In this document: one piece after another, positions 33,832-46,084 of the stretch
Layout of the letters: each line of letters starts with the position of its first letter
How positions within the stretch are numbered: the first letter of the stretch is position 1
From: Micromussa lordhowensis
Lineage: Eukaryota > Cnidaria > Anthozoa > Scleractinia > Lobophylliidae
Direction of reading: 5' to 3'
DNA length: 64,000 bases
NCBI GenBank assembly: GCA_964020085.1
Contig: OZ026599.1
Location: 29,729,033 to 29,793,032 of the forward strand
The notes under the pieces: generated by a model
What the model was told of the DNA's origin: nothing
Seen by the model: only the letters and a program-made list of their open reading frames with translations
Database searches by the model: none
Position numbers and translations under genes: made by a program

Positions 33832-34865
33832 CTCCACAGGCACTTTTAGAGGCGCGGTTTGCAGCAAAATGTTGTGCTAGGTTGGCACTTCAAGGAAATC
33901 CTAGTTAGGACATGATGGCATTCGCGCCAGGGTGTTTTTTCTGGCCTTCTTTTTGCAGGAGTTTGACCTGCTTCCAACTTTGCAGAACTTCAGAAAACGC
34001 GCGCTGGGGTCTCCTTGGCAAATTTGACATAGCTCGGCTACACGGGCACTTTTAGAGGCGCAGTTTGCAGCAAAATGTTGTGCTAGGTTGGCACTTGAAG
34101 GAAATCCTAGTTAAAGCATGATAGCATTCGCGCCAGGGTGTTTTTTCTGGCCTTCTTTTTGCAGGAGTTTGACCTGCTCCCAACTTTGCAAAATTTCAGA
34201 AAATGCGCGCTGGGGGTCCCCTTGGCAAATTTGACATAGCTCGGCTCCACGGGCACTTTTAGAGGCGCGGTTTGCAGCAAAATGTGTTGCTAGGTTGGCA
34301 CTTTAAGAAAATTTTAGTTAGGACATGATGGCATTCGCGCCAGGGTGTTTTTTCTGGCCTTCTTTTTGCAAGAGTTTGACCTGCTCCCAACTTTGCAGAA
34401 TTTCAGAAAACGCGCGCTGAGGGTCCCCTTGGCAACTCTGACATAGCTCGGCTCCACGGGCACTTTTAGAGGCGCGGTTTGCAGCAAAATGTTGTGTTAG
34501 CTTGGCACGTTAAGGAAATCCTAGTTAGGACATGATGACATTCGCACCAGGGTGTTTTTTCTGGCCTTCTTTTTGCAGGAGTTTGACCTGCTCCCAACTT
34601 TGCAGAATTTCAGAAAACGCGCGCTGGGGGTCTCCTTGGCAAATTTGACATAGCTCGGCTCCACGGGCACTTTTAGAGGCGCGGTTTGCAGCAAAATGTT
34701 GTGCTAGGTTGGCACTTGAAGGAAATGCTAGTTAAAGCATGATGGCATTCGCGCCAGGGTGTTTTTTTCGGCCTTCTTTTTGCAGGAGTTTGACCTGCTC
34801 CCAACTTTGCAGAATTTCAGAAAACGCGCGCTGGGGGTCCCCTTGGCAAATTTGACATAGCTCAG
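33832..34865 (+). repeat. 5-monomer version of the 30-kb HOR (1034 bp), copy 1
   Basis: Contains a, b, c, d and e but not f. Monomer a follows e directly, so the next copy of the CTTCCAACTTTGCAGAACTTC marker comes at +1034 (33971 to 35005) instead of +1241. Otherwise nearly identical to the 6-monomer copy. Confidence 0.93.
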
Positions 34866-35899
34866 CTCCACGGGCACTTTTAGAGGCGCGGTTTGCAGCA
34901 AAATGTTGTGCTAGGTTGGCACTTCAAGGAAATCCTAGTTAGGACATGATGGCATTCGCGCCAGGGTGTTTTTTCTGGCCTTCTTTTTGCAGGAGTTTGA
35001 CCTGCTTCCAACTTTGCAGAACTTCAGAAAACGCGCGCTGGGGTCTCCTTGGCAAATTTGACATAGCTCGGCTACACGGGCACTTTTAGAGGCGCAGTTT
35101 GCAGCAAAATGTTGTGCTAGGTTGGCACTTGAAGGAAATCCTAGTTAAAGCATGATAGCATTCGCGCCAGGGTGTTTTTTCTGGCCTTCTTTTTGCAGGA
35201 GTTTGACCTGCTCCCAACTTTGCAAAATTTCAGAAAATGCGCGCTGGGGGTCCCCTTGGCAAATTTGACATAGCTCGGCTCCACGGGCACTTTTAGAGGC
35301 GCGGTTTGCAGCAAAATGTGTTGCTAGGTTGGCACTTTAAGAAAATTTTAGTTAGGACATGATGGCATTCGCGCCAGGGTGTTTTTTCTGGCCTTCTTTT
35401 TGCAAGAGTTTAACCTGCTCCCAACTTTGCAGAATTTCAGAAAACGCGCGCTGAGGGTCCCCTTGGCAACTCTGACATAGCTCGGCTCCACGGGCACTTT
35501 TAGAGGCGCGGTTTGCAGCAAAATGTTGTGTTAGCTTGGCACGTTAAGGAAATCCTAGTTAGGACATGATGACATTCGCACCAGGGTGTTTTTTCTGGCC
35601 TTCTTTTTGCAGGAGTTTGACCTGCTCCCAACTTTGCAGAATTTCAGAAAACGCGCGCTGGGGGTCTCCTTGGCAAATTTGACATAGCTCGGCTCCACGG
35701 GCACTTTTAGAGGCGCGGTTTGCAGCAAAATGTTGTGCTAGGTTGGCACTTGAAGGAAATGCTAGTTAAAGCATGATGGCATTCGCGCCAGGGTGTTTTT
35801 TTCGGCCTTCTTTTTGCAGGAGTTTGACCTGCTCCCAACTTTGCAGAATTTCAGAAAACGCGCGCTGGGGGTCCCCTTGGCAAATTTGACATAGCTCAG
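34866..35899 (+). repeat. 5-monomer version of the 30-kb HOR (1034 bp), copy 2
   Basis: Contains a to e again, with private change GTTTAACCTGC near 35408. Its last monomer e (from 35747) is also the first monomer of the 3,518-bp block, so the two structures overlap. Confidence 0.92.
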
Positions 35900-36361
35900 C
35901 TCCACGGGCACTTTTAGAGGCGCGGTTTGCAGCAAAATGTTGTGCTAGGTTGGCACTTGAAGGAAATCTTAGTTAAAGCATGATGGCATTCGCGCCAGGG
36001 TGTTTTTTCCGGCCTTCTTTTTGCAGGAGTTTGACCTGCTCCCAACTTTGCAGAATTTCAGAAAACGCGCGCTGGGGGTCCCCTTGGCAAATTTGACATA
36101 GCTCGGCTCCACGGGCACTTTTAGAGGCGCGGTTTGCAGCAAAATGTTGTGCTAGGTTGGCACTTCAAGGAAATCCTAGTTAAGACATGATGGCATTCGC
36201 GCCAGGGTGTTTTTTTTGGCCTTCTTTTTGCAGGAGTTTGACCTGCTCCCAACTTTGCAGAATTTCAGAAAACGCGCGCTGGAGGTCCCCTTGGCAAATT
36301 TGACATAGCTCGGCTCCACGGGCACTTTTAGAGGCGCGATTTGCAGCAAAATGTTGTGCTA

Positions 36362-36982
36362 GGTTGGCACTTTAAGGAAATTTTAGTTAGGACATGATCG
36401 CATTCGCGCCAGGGTGTTTTTTCTGGCCTTCTTTTTGCAAGAGTTTGACCTGCTCCCAACTTTGCAGAATTTCAGAAAACGCGCGCTGAGGGTCCCCTTG
36501 GCAAATTTGACATCGCTCGGCTCCACGGGAACTTTTAGAGGCGCGGATTGCAGCAACATGTTGTGCTAGCTTGGCACTTTAAGGAAATTTTAGTTAGGAC
36601 ATAATGGCATTCGCACCAGGGTGTTTCTTCTGGCCTTCTTTTTGCAGGAGTTTGACCTGCTCCCAACTTTGCAGAATTTCAGAAAACGCGCGCTGTGGGT
36701 CCCCTTGGCAAATTTGACATAGCTCGGCTCCACGGGCACTTTTAGAGGCGCGGTTTGCAGCAAAATGTTGTGCTAGGTTGGCACTTGAACGAAATTGTAG
36801 TTAAAGCATGATAGCATTCGCGCCAGGGTGTTTTTTCCGGCCTTCTTTTTGCAGGAGTTTGACCTGCTCCCAACTTTGCAGAATTTCAGAAAACGCGCGC
36901 TGGAGGTCCCCTTGGCAAATTTGACATAGCTCGGCTCCACGGGCACTTTTAGAGGCGCGGTTTCCAGCAAAATGTTGTGCTT
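36362..36982 (+). repeat. 3-monomer sub-block (621 bp), copy 1
   Basis: GATCGCATTCGCG, GCGGATTGCAGCAACATG, GACATAATGG with GTGTTTCTTCTGG, then AAAGCATGATAGC. This series repeats at +621 within the first 17-monomer block. Confidence 0.8.
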
Positions 36983-37603
36983 GGTTGGCACTTTAAGGAA
37001 ATTTTAGTTAGGACATGATCGCATTCGCGCCACTGTGTTTTTTCTGGCCTTCTTTTTGCAAGAGTTTGACCTGCTCCCAACTTTGCAGAATTTCAGAAAA
37101 CGCGCGCTGAGGGTCCCCTTGGCAAATTTGACATAGCTCGGCTCCACGGGCACTTTTAGAGGCGCGGATTGAAGCAACATGTTGTGCTAGCTTGGCACTT
37201 TAAGGAAATTTTAGTTAGGACATAATGGCATTCGCACCAGGGTGTTTCTTCTGGCCTTCTTTTTGCAGGAGTTTGACCTGCTCCCAACTTTGCAGAATTT
37301 CAGAAAACGCGCGCTGGGGGTCTCCTTGGCAAAATTGACATAGCTCGGCTCCATGGGCACTTTTAGAGGCGCGGTTTGCAGCAAAATGTTGTGCTAGGTT
37401 GGCACTTGAAGAAAATTTTAGTTAAAGCATGATAGCATTCGCGCCAGGGTGTTTTTTTTGGCCTTCTTTTTGCAGGAGTTTGACCTGCTCCCAACTTTGC
37501 AGAATTTCAGAAAACGCGCGCTCGGGCTCCCCTTGGCAAATTTGACATAGCTAGGCTCCACGGGCACTTTTAGAGGCGCGGTTTGCAGCAAAATGTTGTG
37601 CTA
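36983..37603 (+). repeat. 3-monomer sub-block (621 bp), copy 2
   Basis: Same series as 36362-36982. Differences include CCACTGTG for CCAGGGTG and GATTGAAGCAACATG for GATTGCAGCAACATG. Confidence 0.8.
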
Positions 37604-39264
37604 GGTTGGCACTTCAAGGAAATTCTTTTTATGACATGATGGCATTCGTGCCAGTGTTTTTTTTCTGGCATTCTTTTTGCAGGAGTTTGACCTGCTCCCA
37701 ACTTTGCAGAATTTCAGAAAACTCGCGCTGGGGATTCCCTTGGCAAATTTGACATAGCTCAGCTCCACGGGCACTTTTAGAGGCGCGGTTTGCAGCAAAA
37801 TGTTGTGCTAGGTTGGCACTTGAAGGAAATTGTAGTTAAGACATGATGGCATTCGCGCCAGGGGGTTTCTGCTGGCCTTCTTTTTGCGGGAGTTTGACCT
37901 GCTCCCAACTTTGCAGAATTTCAGAAAACGCGCGCTGGGGGTTCCCTTGGCAAATTTGACATAGCTCGGCTCCACGGGCACTTTTAGAGGCGCGGTTTGC
38001 AGCAAAATGTTGTGCTAGGTTGGCACTTTAAGGAAATCCTAGTTAGCACATGATGGCATTCGCGCCAGGGTGTTTTTTCTGGCCTTCTTTTTGCAGGAGT
38101 TTGACCTGCTCCCAACTTTGCAGAATTTCAGAAAACGCGCGCTGGGGTCCCCTTGGCAAATTTGACATAGCTCGGCTCCACGGGCACTTTTAGAGGCGCG
38201 GTTTGCAGCAAAATGTTTTGCTAGGTTGGCACTTTAAGAAAATCCTTGTTATGACATGATGGCATTCGCGCCAGGGTGTTTTTTCTGGCCTTCTTTTTGC
38301 AGGAGTTTGACCTGCTTCTTACTTTGCAGAATTTCAGAAAACGCGCGCTGGGGGTCCCCTTGGCAAATTTGACATAGCTCGGCTCCACGGGCACTTTTAG
38401 AGGCGCGGTTTGCAGCAAAATGTTGTCCTAGGTTGGCACATTAAGGAAATTGAAGTTAGGACATGATGGCATTCGCGCCAGGGTGTTTTTTCTGGCCTTC
38501 TTTTTGCAGGAGTTTGACCTGCTCCCAACTTTGCAGAATTTCAGAAAACGCGCGCTGGGGGTCCCCTTGGCAAATTTGACATAGCTCGGCTCCACGGGCA
38601 CTTTTAGAGGCGCGGTTTGCAGCAAAATGTTGTGCTAGGTTGGCACTTGAAGGAAATGTTAGTTACGACATGATGGCATTCGCGCCAGGGTGTTTTTTCT
38701 GGCCTTCTTTTTGCAGGAGTTTGACCTGCTCCCAACTTTGCAGAATTTCAGAAAACGCGCGCTGGGGGTCCCCTTGGCAAATTTGACATAGCTCGGCTCC
38801 ACGGGCACTTTTAGAGGCGCGGTTTGCAGCAAAATGTTGTGCTAGGTTGGCACTTTAAGGAAATTTTACTTACCACATGATGGCATTCGCGCCAGGGTGC
38901 TTTTTCTGGCCTTCTTTTTGCAGGAGTTTGACCTGCTCCCAACTTTGCAGAATTTCAGAAAACGCGCGCTGGGGGTCCCCTTGGCAAATTTGACATAGCT
39001 CGGCTCCACGGGCACTTTTAGAGGCGCGGTTTGCAGCAAAATGTTGTGCTGGGTTGGCAATTCAAGGAAATTTAAGTTAGGACATGATGACATTCGCGCC
39101 AGGGTGTTTTTTCTGGCCTTCTTTTTGCAGGAGTTTGACCTGCTCCCAACTTTGCAGAATTTCAGAAAACGCGCGCTGGGGGTCTCCTTGGCAAATTTGA
39201 CATAGCTCGGCTCCACGGGCACTTTTAGAGGCGCGGTTTGCAGCAAAATGTTGTGCTAGGTTGG

Positions 39265-42200
39265 CACTTGAAGGAAATCCTAGTTAAAGCATGATGGCAT
39301 TCGCGCCAGGGTGTTTTTTTCGGCCTTCTTTTTGCAGGAGTTTGACCTGCTCCCAACTTTGCAGAATTTCAGAAAACGCGCGCTGGGGGTCCCCTTGGCA
39401 AATTTGACATAGCTCAGCTCCACGGGCACTTTTAGAGGCGCGGTTTGCAGCAAAATGTTGTGCTAGGTTGGCACTTGAAGGAAATCCTAGTTAAAGCATG
39501 ATGGCATTCGCGCCAGGGTGTTTTTTTCGGCCTTCTTTTTGCAGGAGTTTGACCTGCTCCCAACTTTGCAGAATTTCAGAAAACGCGCGCTGGGGGTCCC
39601 CTTGGCAAATTTGACATAGCTCGGCTCCACGGGCACTTTTAGAGGCGCGGTTTGCAGCAAAATGTTGTGCTAGGTTGGCACTTCAAGGAAATTCTAGTTA
39701 AGACATGATGGCATTCGCGCCAGGGTGTTTTTTTTGGCCTTCTTTTTGCAGGAGTTTGACCTGCTCCCAACTTTGCAGAATTTCAGAAAACGCGCGCTGG
39801 AGGTCCCCTTGGCAAATTTGACATAGCTCGGCTCCACGGGCACTTTTAGAGGCGCGATTTGCAGCAAAATGTTGTGCTAGGTTGGCACTTTAAGGAAATT
39901 TTAGTTAGGACATGATGGCATTCGCGCCAGGGTGTTTTTTCTGGCCTTCTTTTTGCAGGAGTTTGACCTGCTCCCAACTTTGCAGAATTTCAGAAAACGC
40001 GCGCTGAGGGTCCCCTTGGCAAATTTGACATCGCTCGGCTCCACGGGCACTTTTAGAGGCGCGGATTGCAGCAACATGTTGTGCTAGCTTGGCACTTTAA
40101 GGAAATTTTAGTTAGGACATAATGGCATTCGCACCAGGGTGTTTCTTCTGGCCTTCTTTTTGCAGGAGTTTGACCTGCTCCCAACTTTGCAGAATTTCAG
40201 AAAACGCGCGCTGGGGGTCTCCTTGGCAAATTTGACATAGCTCGGCTCCACGGGCACTTTTAGAGGCGCGGTTTGCAGCAAAATGTTGTGCTAGGTTGGC
40301 ACTTAAAGGAAATTGTAGTTAAAGCATGATAGCATTCGCGCCAGAGTGTTTTTTCCGGCCTTCTTTTTGCAGGAGTTTGACCTGCTCCCAACTTTGCAGA
40401 ATTTCAGAAAACGCGCGCTGGAGGTCCCCTTGGCAAATTTGACATAGCTCGGCTCCACGGGCACTTTTAGAGGCGCGGTTTCCAGCAAAATGTTGTGCTT
40501 GGTTGGCACTTTAAGGAAATTTTAGTTAGGACATGATCGCATTCGCGCCACTGTGTTTTTTCTGGCCTTCTTTTTGCAAGAGTTTGACCTGCTCCCAACT
40601 TTGCAGAATTTCAGAAAACGCGCGCTGAGGGTCCCCTTGGCAAATTTGACATAGCTCGGCTCCACGGGCACTTTTAGAGGCGCGGATTGAAGCAACATGT
40701 TGTGCTAGCTTGGCACTTTAAGGAAATTTTAGTTAGGACATAATGGCATTCGCACCAGGGTGTTTCTTCTGGCCTTCTTTTTGCAGGAGTTTAAGCTGCT
40801 CCCAACTTTGCAGAATTTCAGAAAACGCGCGCTGGGGGTCTCCTTGGCAAAATTGACATAGCTCGGCTCCATGGGCACTTTTAGAGGCGCGGTTTGCAGC
40901 AAAATGTTGTGCTAGGTTGGCAATTGAAGAAAATTTTAGTTAAAGCATGATAGCATTCGCGCCAGGGTGTTTTTTCTAGCCTTCTTTTTGCAGGAGTTTG
41001 ACCTGCTCCCAACTTTGCAGAATTTCAGAAAACGCGCGCTGGGGCTCCCCTTGGCAAATTTGACATAGCTAGGCTCCACGGGCACTTTTAGAGGCGCGGT
41101 TTGCAGCAAAATGTTGTGCTAGGTTGGCACTTCAAGGAAATTCTTGTTATGACATGATGGCATTCGTGCCAGTGTTTTTTTTCTGGCATTCTTTTTGCAG
41201 GAGTTTGACCTGCTCCCAACTTTGCAGAATTTCAGAAAACTCGCGCTGGGGATCCCCTTGGCAAATTTGACATAGCTCAGCTCCACGGGCACTTTTAGAG
41301 GCGCGGTTTGCAGCAAAATGTTGTGCTAGGTTGGCACTTGAAGGAAATCGTAGTTAAGACATGATGGCATTTGCGCCAGGGGGTTTCTGCTGGCCTTCTT
41401 TTTGCGGGAGTTTGACCTGCTCCCAACTTTGCAGAATTTCAGAAAACGCGCGCTGGGGGTTCCCTTGGCAAATTTGACATAGCTCGGCTCCACGGGCACT
41501 TTTAGAGGCGCGGTTTGCAGCAAAATGTTGTGCTAGGTTGGCACTTTAAGGAAATCCTAGTTAGGACATGATGGCATTCGCGCCAGGGTGTTTTTTCTAG
41601 CCTTCTTTTTGCAGGAGTTTGACCTGCTCCCAACTTTGCAGAATTTCAGAAAACGCGCGCTGGGGTCCCCTTGGCAAATTTGACATAGCTCGGCTCCACG
41701 GGCACTTTTAGAGGCGCGGTTTGCAGCAAAATGTTTTGCTAGGTTGGCACTTTAAGAAAATCCTTGTTATGACATGATGGCATTCGCGCCAGGGTGTTTT
41801 TTCTGGCCTTCTTTTTGCAGGAGTTTGACCTGCTCCTTACTTTGCAGAATTTCAGAAAACGCGCGCTGGGGGTCCCCTTGGCAAATTTGACATAGCTCGG
41901 CTCCACGGGCACTTTTAGAGGCGCGGTTTGCAGCAAAATGTTGTCCTAGGTTGGCACATTAAGGAAATTGAAGTTAGGACATGATGGCATTCGCGCCAGG
42001 GTGTTTTTTCTGGCCTTCTTTTTGCAGAAGTTTGACCTGCTCCCAACTTTGCAGAATTTCAGAAAACGCGCGCTGGGGGTCCCCTTGGCAAATTTGACAT
42101 AGTTCGGCTCCACGGGCACTTTTAGAGGCGCGGTTTGCAGCAAAATGTTGTGCTAGGTTGGCACTTCAAGGAAATGTTAGTTACGACATGATGGCATTCG

Positions 42201-42782
42201 CGCCAGGGTGTTTTTTCTGGCCTTCTTTTTGCAGGAGTTTGACCTGCTCCCAACTTTGCAGAATTTCAGAAAACGCGCGCTGGGGGTCCCCTTGGCAAAT
42301 TTGACATAGCTCGGCTCCACGGGCACTTTTAGAGGCGCGGTTTGCAGCAAAATGTTGTGCTAGGTTGGCACTTTAAGGAAATTTTACTTACCACATGATG
42401 GCATTCGCGCCAGGGTGCTTTTTCTGGCCTTCTTTTTGCAGGAGTTTGACCTGCTCGCAACTTTGCAGAATTTCAGAAAACGCGCGCTGGGGGTCCCCTT
42501 GGCAAATTTGACATAGCTCGGCTCCACGGGCACTTTTAGAGGCGCGGTTTGCAGCAAAATGTTGTGCTGGGTTGGCAATTCAAGGAAATTTAAGTTAAGA
42601 CATGATGACATTCGCGCCAGGGTGTTTTTTCTGGCCTTCTTTTTTCAGGAGTTTGACCTGCTCCCAACTTTGCAGAATTTCAGAAAACGCGCGCTGGGGG
42701 TCCCCTTGGCAAATTTGACATAGCTCGGCTCCACGGGCACTTTTAGAGGCGCGGTTTGCAGCAAAATGTTGTGCTAGGTTGG
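39265..42782 (+). repeat. 17-monomer segmental duplication (3,518 bp), copy 2
   Basis: Repeats copy 1 in full register, including the overlapping e-type monomer at its start. Noted differences: GATGGC for GATCGC (39917), TGCAGGAG for TGCAAGAG (39956), CTCCTTACTTTG for CTTCTTACTTTG (41834) and GGGTCCCC for GGGTCTCC at the end. Its right part from 41119 is the first copy of the next, 12-monomer duplication. Confidence 0.92.
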
Positions 42783-43601
42783 CACTTTAAGGAAAATTTA
42801 GTTAGGACATGATGGCATTCGCGCCAGGGTGCTTTTTCTGGCCTTCTTTTTGCAGGAGTTTGACCTGCTCGCAACTTTGCAGAATTTCAGAAAACGCGCG
42901 CTGGGGGTCCCCTTGGCAAATTTGACATAGCTCGGCTCCACGGGCACTTTTAGAGGCGCGGTTTGCAGCAAAATGTTGTGCTGGGTTGGCAATTCAAGGA
43001 AATTTTAGTTAGGACATGATGGCATTCGCGCCAGGGTGTTTTTTCTGGCCTTCTTTTTGCAGGAGTTTGACCTGCTCCCAACTTTGCAGAATTTCAGAAA
43101 ACGCGCGCTGGGGGTCCCCTTGGCAAATTTGACATAGCTCGGCTCCACGGGCACTTTTAGAGGCGCGGTTTGCAGCAAAATGTTGTGCTAGGTTGGCACT
43201 TTAAGGAAATTTTAGTTAGGACATGATGGCATTCGCGCCAGGGTGCTTTTTCTGGCCTTATTTTTGCAGGAGTTTGACCTGCTCGCAACTTTGCAGAATT
43301 TCAGAAAACGCGCGCTGGGGGTCCCCTTGGCAAATTTGACATAGCTCGGCTCCACGGGCACTTTTAGAGGCGCGGTTTGCAGCAAAATGTTGTGCTGGGT
43401 TGGCAATTCAAGGAACTTTTAGTTAGGACATGATGGCATTCGCGCCAGGGTGTTTTTTCTGGCCTTCTTTTTGCAGGAGTTTGACCTGCTCCCAACTTTG
43501 CAGAATTTCAGAAAACGCGCGCTGGGGGTCCCCTTGGCAAATTTGACATAGCTCGGCTCCACGGGCACTTTTAGAGGCGCGGTTTGCAGCAAAATGTTGT
43601 G
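41119..43601 (+). repeat. 12-monomer duplication (2,483 bp), copy 1
   Basis: Twelve monomers (12 x 207 - 1) recur directly at +2483. The block starts with the TGCCAGTGTTTTTTTTCTGGC monomer and ends with the dimer series. It overlaps the right part of the 3,518-bp copy 2, so this event came later and used different breakpoints. Confidence 0.9.
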
Positions 43602-43610
43602 CTAGGTTGG
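42369..43610 (+). repeat. Dimer HOR, three copies of 414 bp
   Basis: Three alternations (42369, 42783, 43197) of two monomer types. One has CACTTTAAGGAAA, GTGCTTTTTCTGG, CTCGCAACTTTG and GTGCTGGGTTGG. The other begins GGCAATTCAAGG. The CTGGG variant removes the usual CTAGG, which is why minus-strand frames run on here. Confidence 0.9.
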
Positions 43611-46084
43611 CACTTCAAGGAAATTTTTGTTATGACATGATGGCATTCGTGCCAGTGTTTTTTTTCTGGCATTCTTTTTGCAGGAGTTTGACCTGCTCCC
43701 AACTTTGCAGAATTTCAGAAAACTCGCGCTGGGGATCCCCTTGGCAAATTTGACATAGCTCAGCTCCACGGGCACTTTTAGAGGCGCGGTTTGCAGCAAA
43801 ATGTTGTGCTAGGTTGGCACTTGAAGGAAATCGTAGTTAAGACATGATGGCATTCGCGCCAGGGGGTTTCTGCTGGCCTTCTTTTTGCGGGAGTTTGACC
43901 TGCTCCCAACTTTGCAGAATTTCAGAAAACGCGCGCTGGGGGTTCCCTTGGCAAATTTGACATAGCTCGGCTCCACGGGCACTTTTAGAGGCGCGGTTTG
44001 CAGCAAAATGTTGTGCTAGGTTGGCACTTTAAGGAAATCCTAGTTAGGACATGATGGCATTCGCGTCAGGGTGTTTTTTCTGGCCTTCTTTTTGCAGGAG
44101 TTTGACCTGCTCCCAACTTTGCAGAATTTCAGAAAACGCGCGCTGGGGTCCCCTTGGCAAATTTGACATAGCTCGGCTCCACGGGCACTTTTAGAGGCGC
44201 GGTTTGCAGCAAAATGTTTTGCTAGGTTGGCACTTTAAGAAAATCCTAGTTATGACATGATGGCATTCGCGCCAGGGTGTTTTTTCTGGCCTTCTTTTTG
44301 CAGGAGTTTGACCCGCTCCTTACTTTGCAGAATTTCAGAAAACGCGCGCTGGGGGTCCCCTTGGCAAATTTGACATAGCTCGGCTCCACGGGCACTTTGA
44401 GAGGCGCGGTTTGCAGCAAAATGTTGTCCTAGGTTGGCACATTAAGGAAATTGAAGTTAGGACATGATGGCATTCGCGCCAGGGTGTTTTTTCTGGCCTT
44501 CTTTTTGCAGGAGTTTGACCTGCTCCCAACTTTGCAGAATTTCAGAAAACGCGCGCTGGGGGTCCCCTTGGCAAATTTGACATAGCTCGGCTCCACGGGC
44601 ACTTTTAGAGGCGCGGTTTGCAGCAAAATGTTGTGCTAGGTTGGCACTTCAAGGAAATGTTAGTTACGACATGATGGCATTCGTGCCAGGGTGTTTTTTC
44701 TGGCCTTCTTTTTGCAGGAGTTTGACCTGCTCCCAACTTTGCAGAATTTCAGAAAACGCGCGCTGGGGGTCCCCTTGGCAAATTTGACATAGCTCGGCTC
44801 CACGGGCACTTTTAGAGGCGCGGTTTGCAGCAAAATGTTGTGCTAGGTTGGCACTTTAAGGAAATTTTAGTTAGCACATGATGGCATTCGCGCCAGGGTG
44901 CTTTTTCTGGCCTTCTTTTTGCAGGAGTTTGACCTGCTCGCAACTTCGCAGAATTTCAGAAAACGCGCGCTGGGGGTCCCCTTGGCAAATTTGATATAGC
45001 TCGGCTCCACGGGCACTTTTAGAGGCGCGGTTTGCAGCAAAATGTTGTGCTGGGTTGGCAATTGAAGGAAATTTAAGTTAGGACATGATGACATTCGCGT
45101 CAGGGTGTTTTTTCTGGCCTTGTTTTTGCAGGAGTTTGACCTGCTCCCAACTTTGCAGAATTTCAGAAAACGCGCGCTGGGGGTCCCCTTGGTAAATTTG
45201 ACATAGGTCGGCTCCACGGGCACTTTTAGAGGCGCGGTTTGCAGCAAAATGTTGTGCTAGGTTAGCACTTTAAGGAAATTTTAGTTAGGACATGATGGCA
45301 TTCGCGCCAGGGTGCTTTTTCTGGCCTTCTTTTTGCAGGAGTTTGACCTGCTCGCAACTTTGCAGAATTTCAGAAAACGCGCGCTGGGGGTCCCCTTGGC
45401 AAATTTGACATAGCTCGGCTCCACGGGCACTTTTAGAGGCGCGGTTTGCAGCAAAATGTTGTGCTGGGTTGGTAATTCAAGGAAATTTTAGTTAGGACAT
45501 GATGGCATTCGCGCCAGGGTGTTTTTTCTGGCCTTCTTTTTGCAGGAGTTTGACCTGCTCCCAACTTTGCAGAATTTCAGAAAACGCGCGCTGGGGGTCC
45601 CCTTGGCAAATTTGACATAGCTCGGCTCCACGGGCACTTTTAGAGGCGCGGTTTGCAGCAAAATGTTGTGCTAGGTTGGCACTTTAAGGAAATTTTAGTT
45701 AGGACATGATGGCATTCGCGCCAGGGTGCTTTTTCTGGCCTTATTTTTGCAGGAGTTTGACCTGCTCGCAACTTTGCAGAATTTCAGAAAACGCGCGCTG
45801 GGGGTCCCCTTGGCAAATTTGACATAGCTCGGCTCCACGGGCACTTTTAGATGCGCGGTTTGCAGCAAAATGTTGTGCTGGGTTGGCAATTCAAGGAACT
45901 TTTAGTTAGGACATGATGGCATTCGCGCCAGGGTGTTTTTTCTGGCCTTCTTTTTGCAGGAGTTTGACCTGCTCCCAACTTTGCAGAATTTCAGAAAACG
46001 CGCGCTGGGGGTCCCCTTGGCAAATTTGACATAGCTCGGCTCCACGGGCACTTTTAGAGGCGCGGTTTGCAGCAAAATGTTGTG
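43602..46084 (+). repeat. 12-monomer duplication (2,483 bp), copy 2
   Basis: Repeats 41119-43601 monomer by monomer, including GGGGGTTTCTGCTGG (43863), CGCTGGGGTCCCC (44141), ATGTTGTCCTAGG (44421) and the dimer series (44.85-46.09 kb). Private changes include GACCCGCTCC (44311), CACTTTGAGAGG (44393) and AACTTCGCAG (44943). Confidence 0.9.

Larger units (their letters stand above)
35747..39264 (+). repeat. 17-monomer segmental duplication (3,518 bp), copy 1
   Basis: Recurs directly at +3518 (17 x 207 - 1). Markers: CTCAGCTCC (35897), GGAGGTCC with GCGCGATTTGC (36280-36342), CATCGCTCGG (36510), GCGGTTTCCAGC (36957), AAAATTGACATAGC with CTCCATGGG (37331), TGCCAGTGTTTTTTTTCTGGC (37649), GGGGGTTTCTGCTGG (37861), CGCTGGGGTCCCC (38140; minus one base), ATGTTGTCCTAGG (38420), TTTTACTTACCACATG (38864) and GTGCTGGGTTGGC (39046). 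Copy divergence is low but higher than in the 4,710-bp block. Confidence 0.92.

Noticed and set aside
15162..45247. Longer minus-strand frames of 126-134 codons (15162-15566, 27902-28282, 32039-32422, 38866-39246, 44867-45247)
   Set aside because: They arise from one-base loss of the TAG stop between units (CTGGG, CTTGG, GTAGG variants give Gln, Lys or Tyr codons) and span two satellite units. They are scattered and carry no other coding signal.
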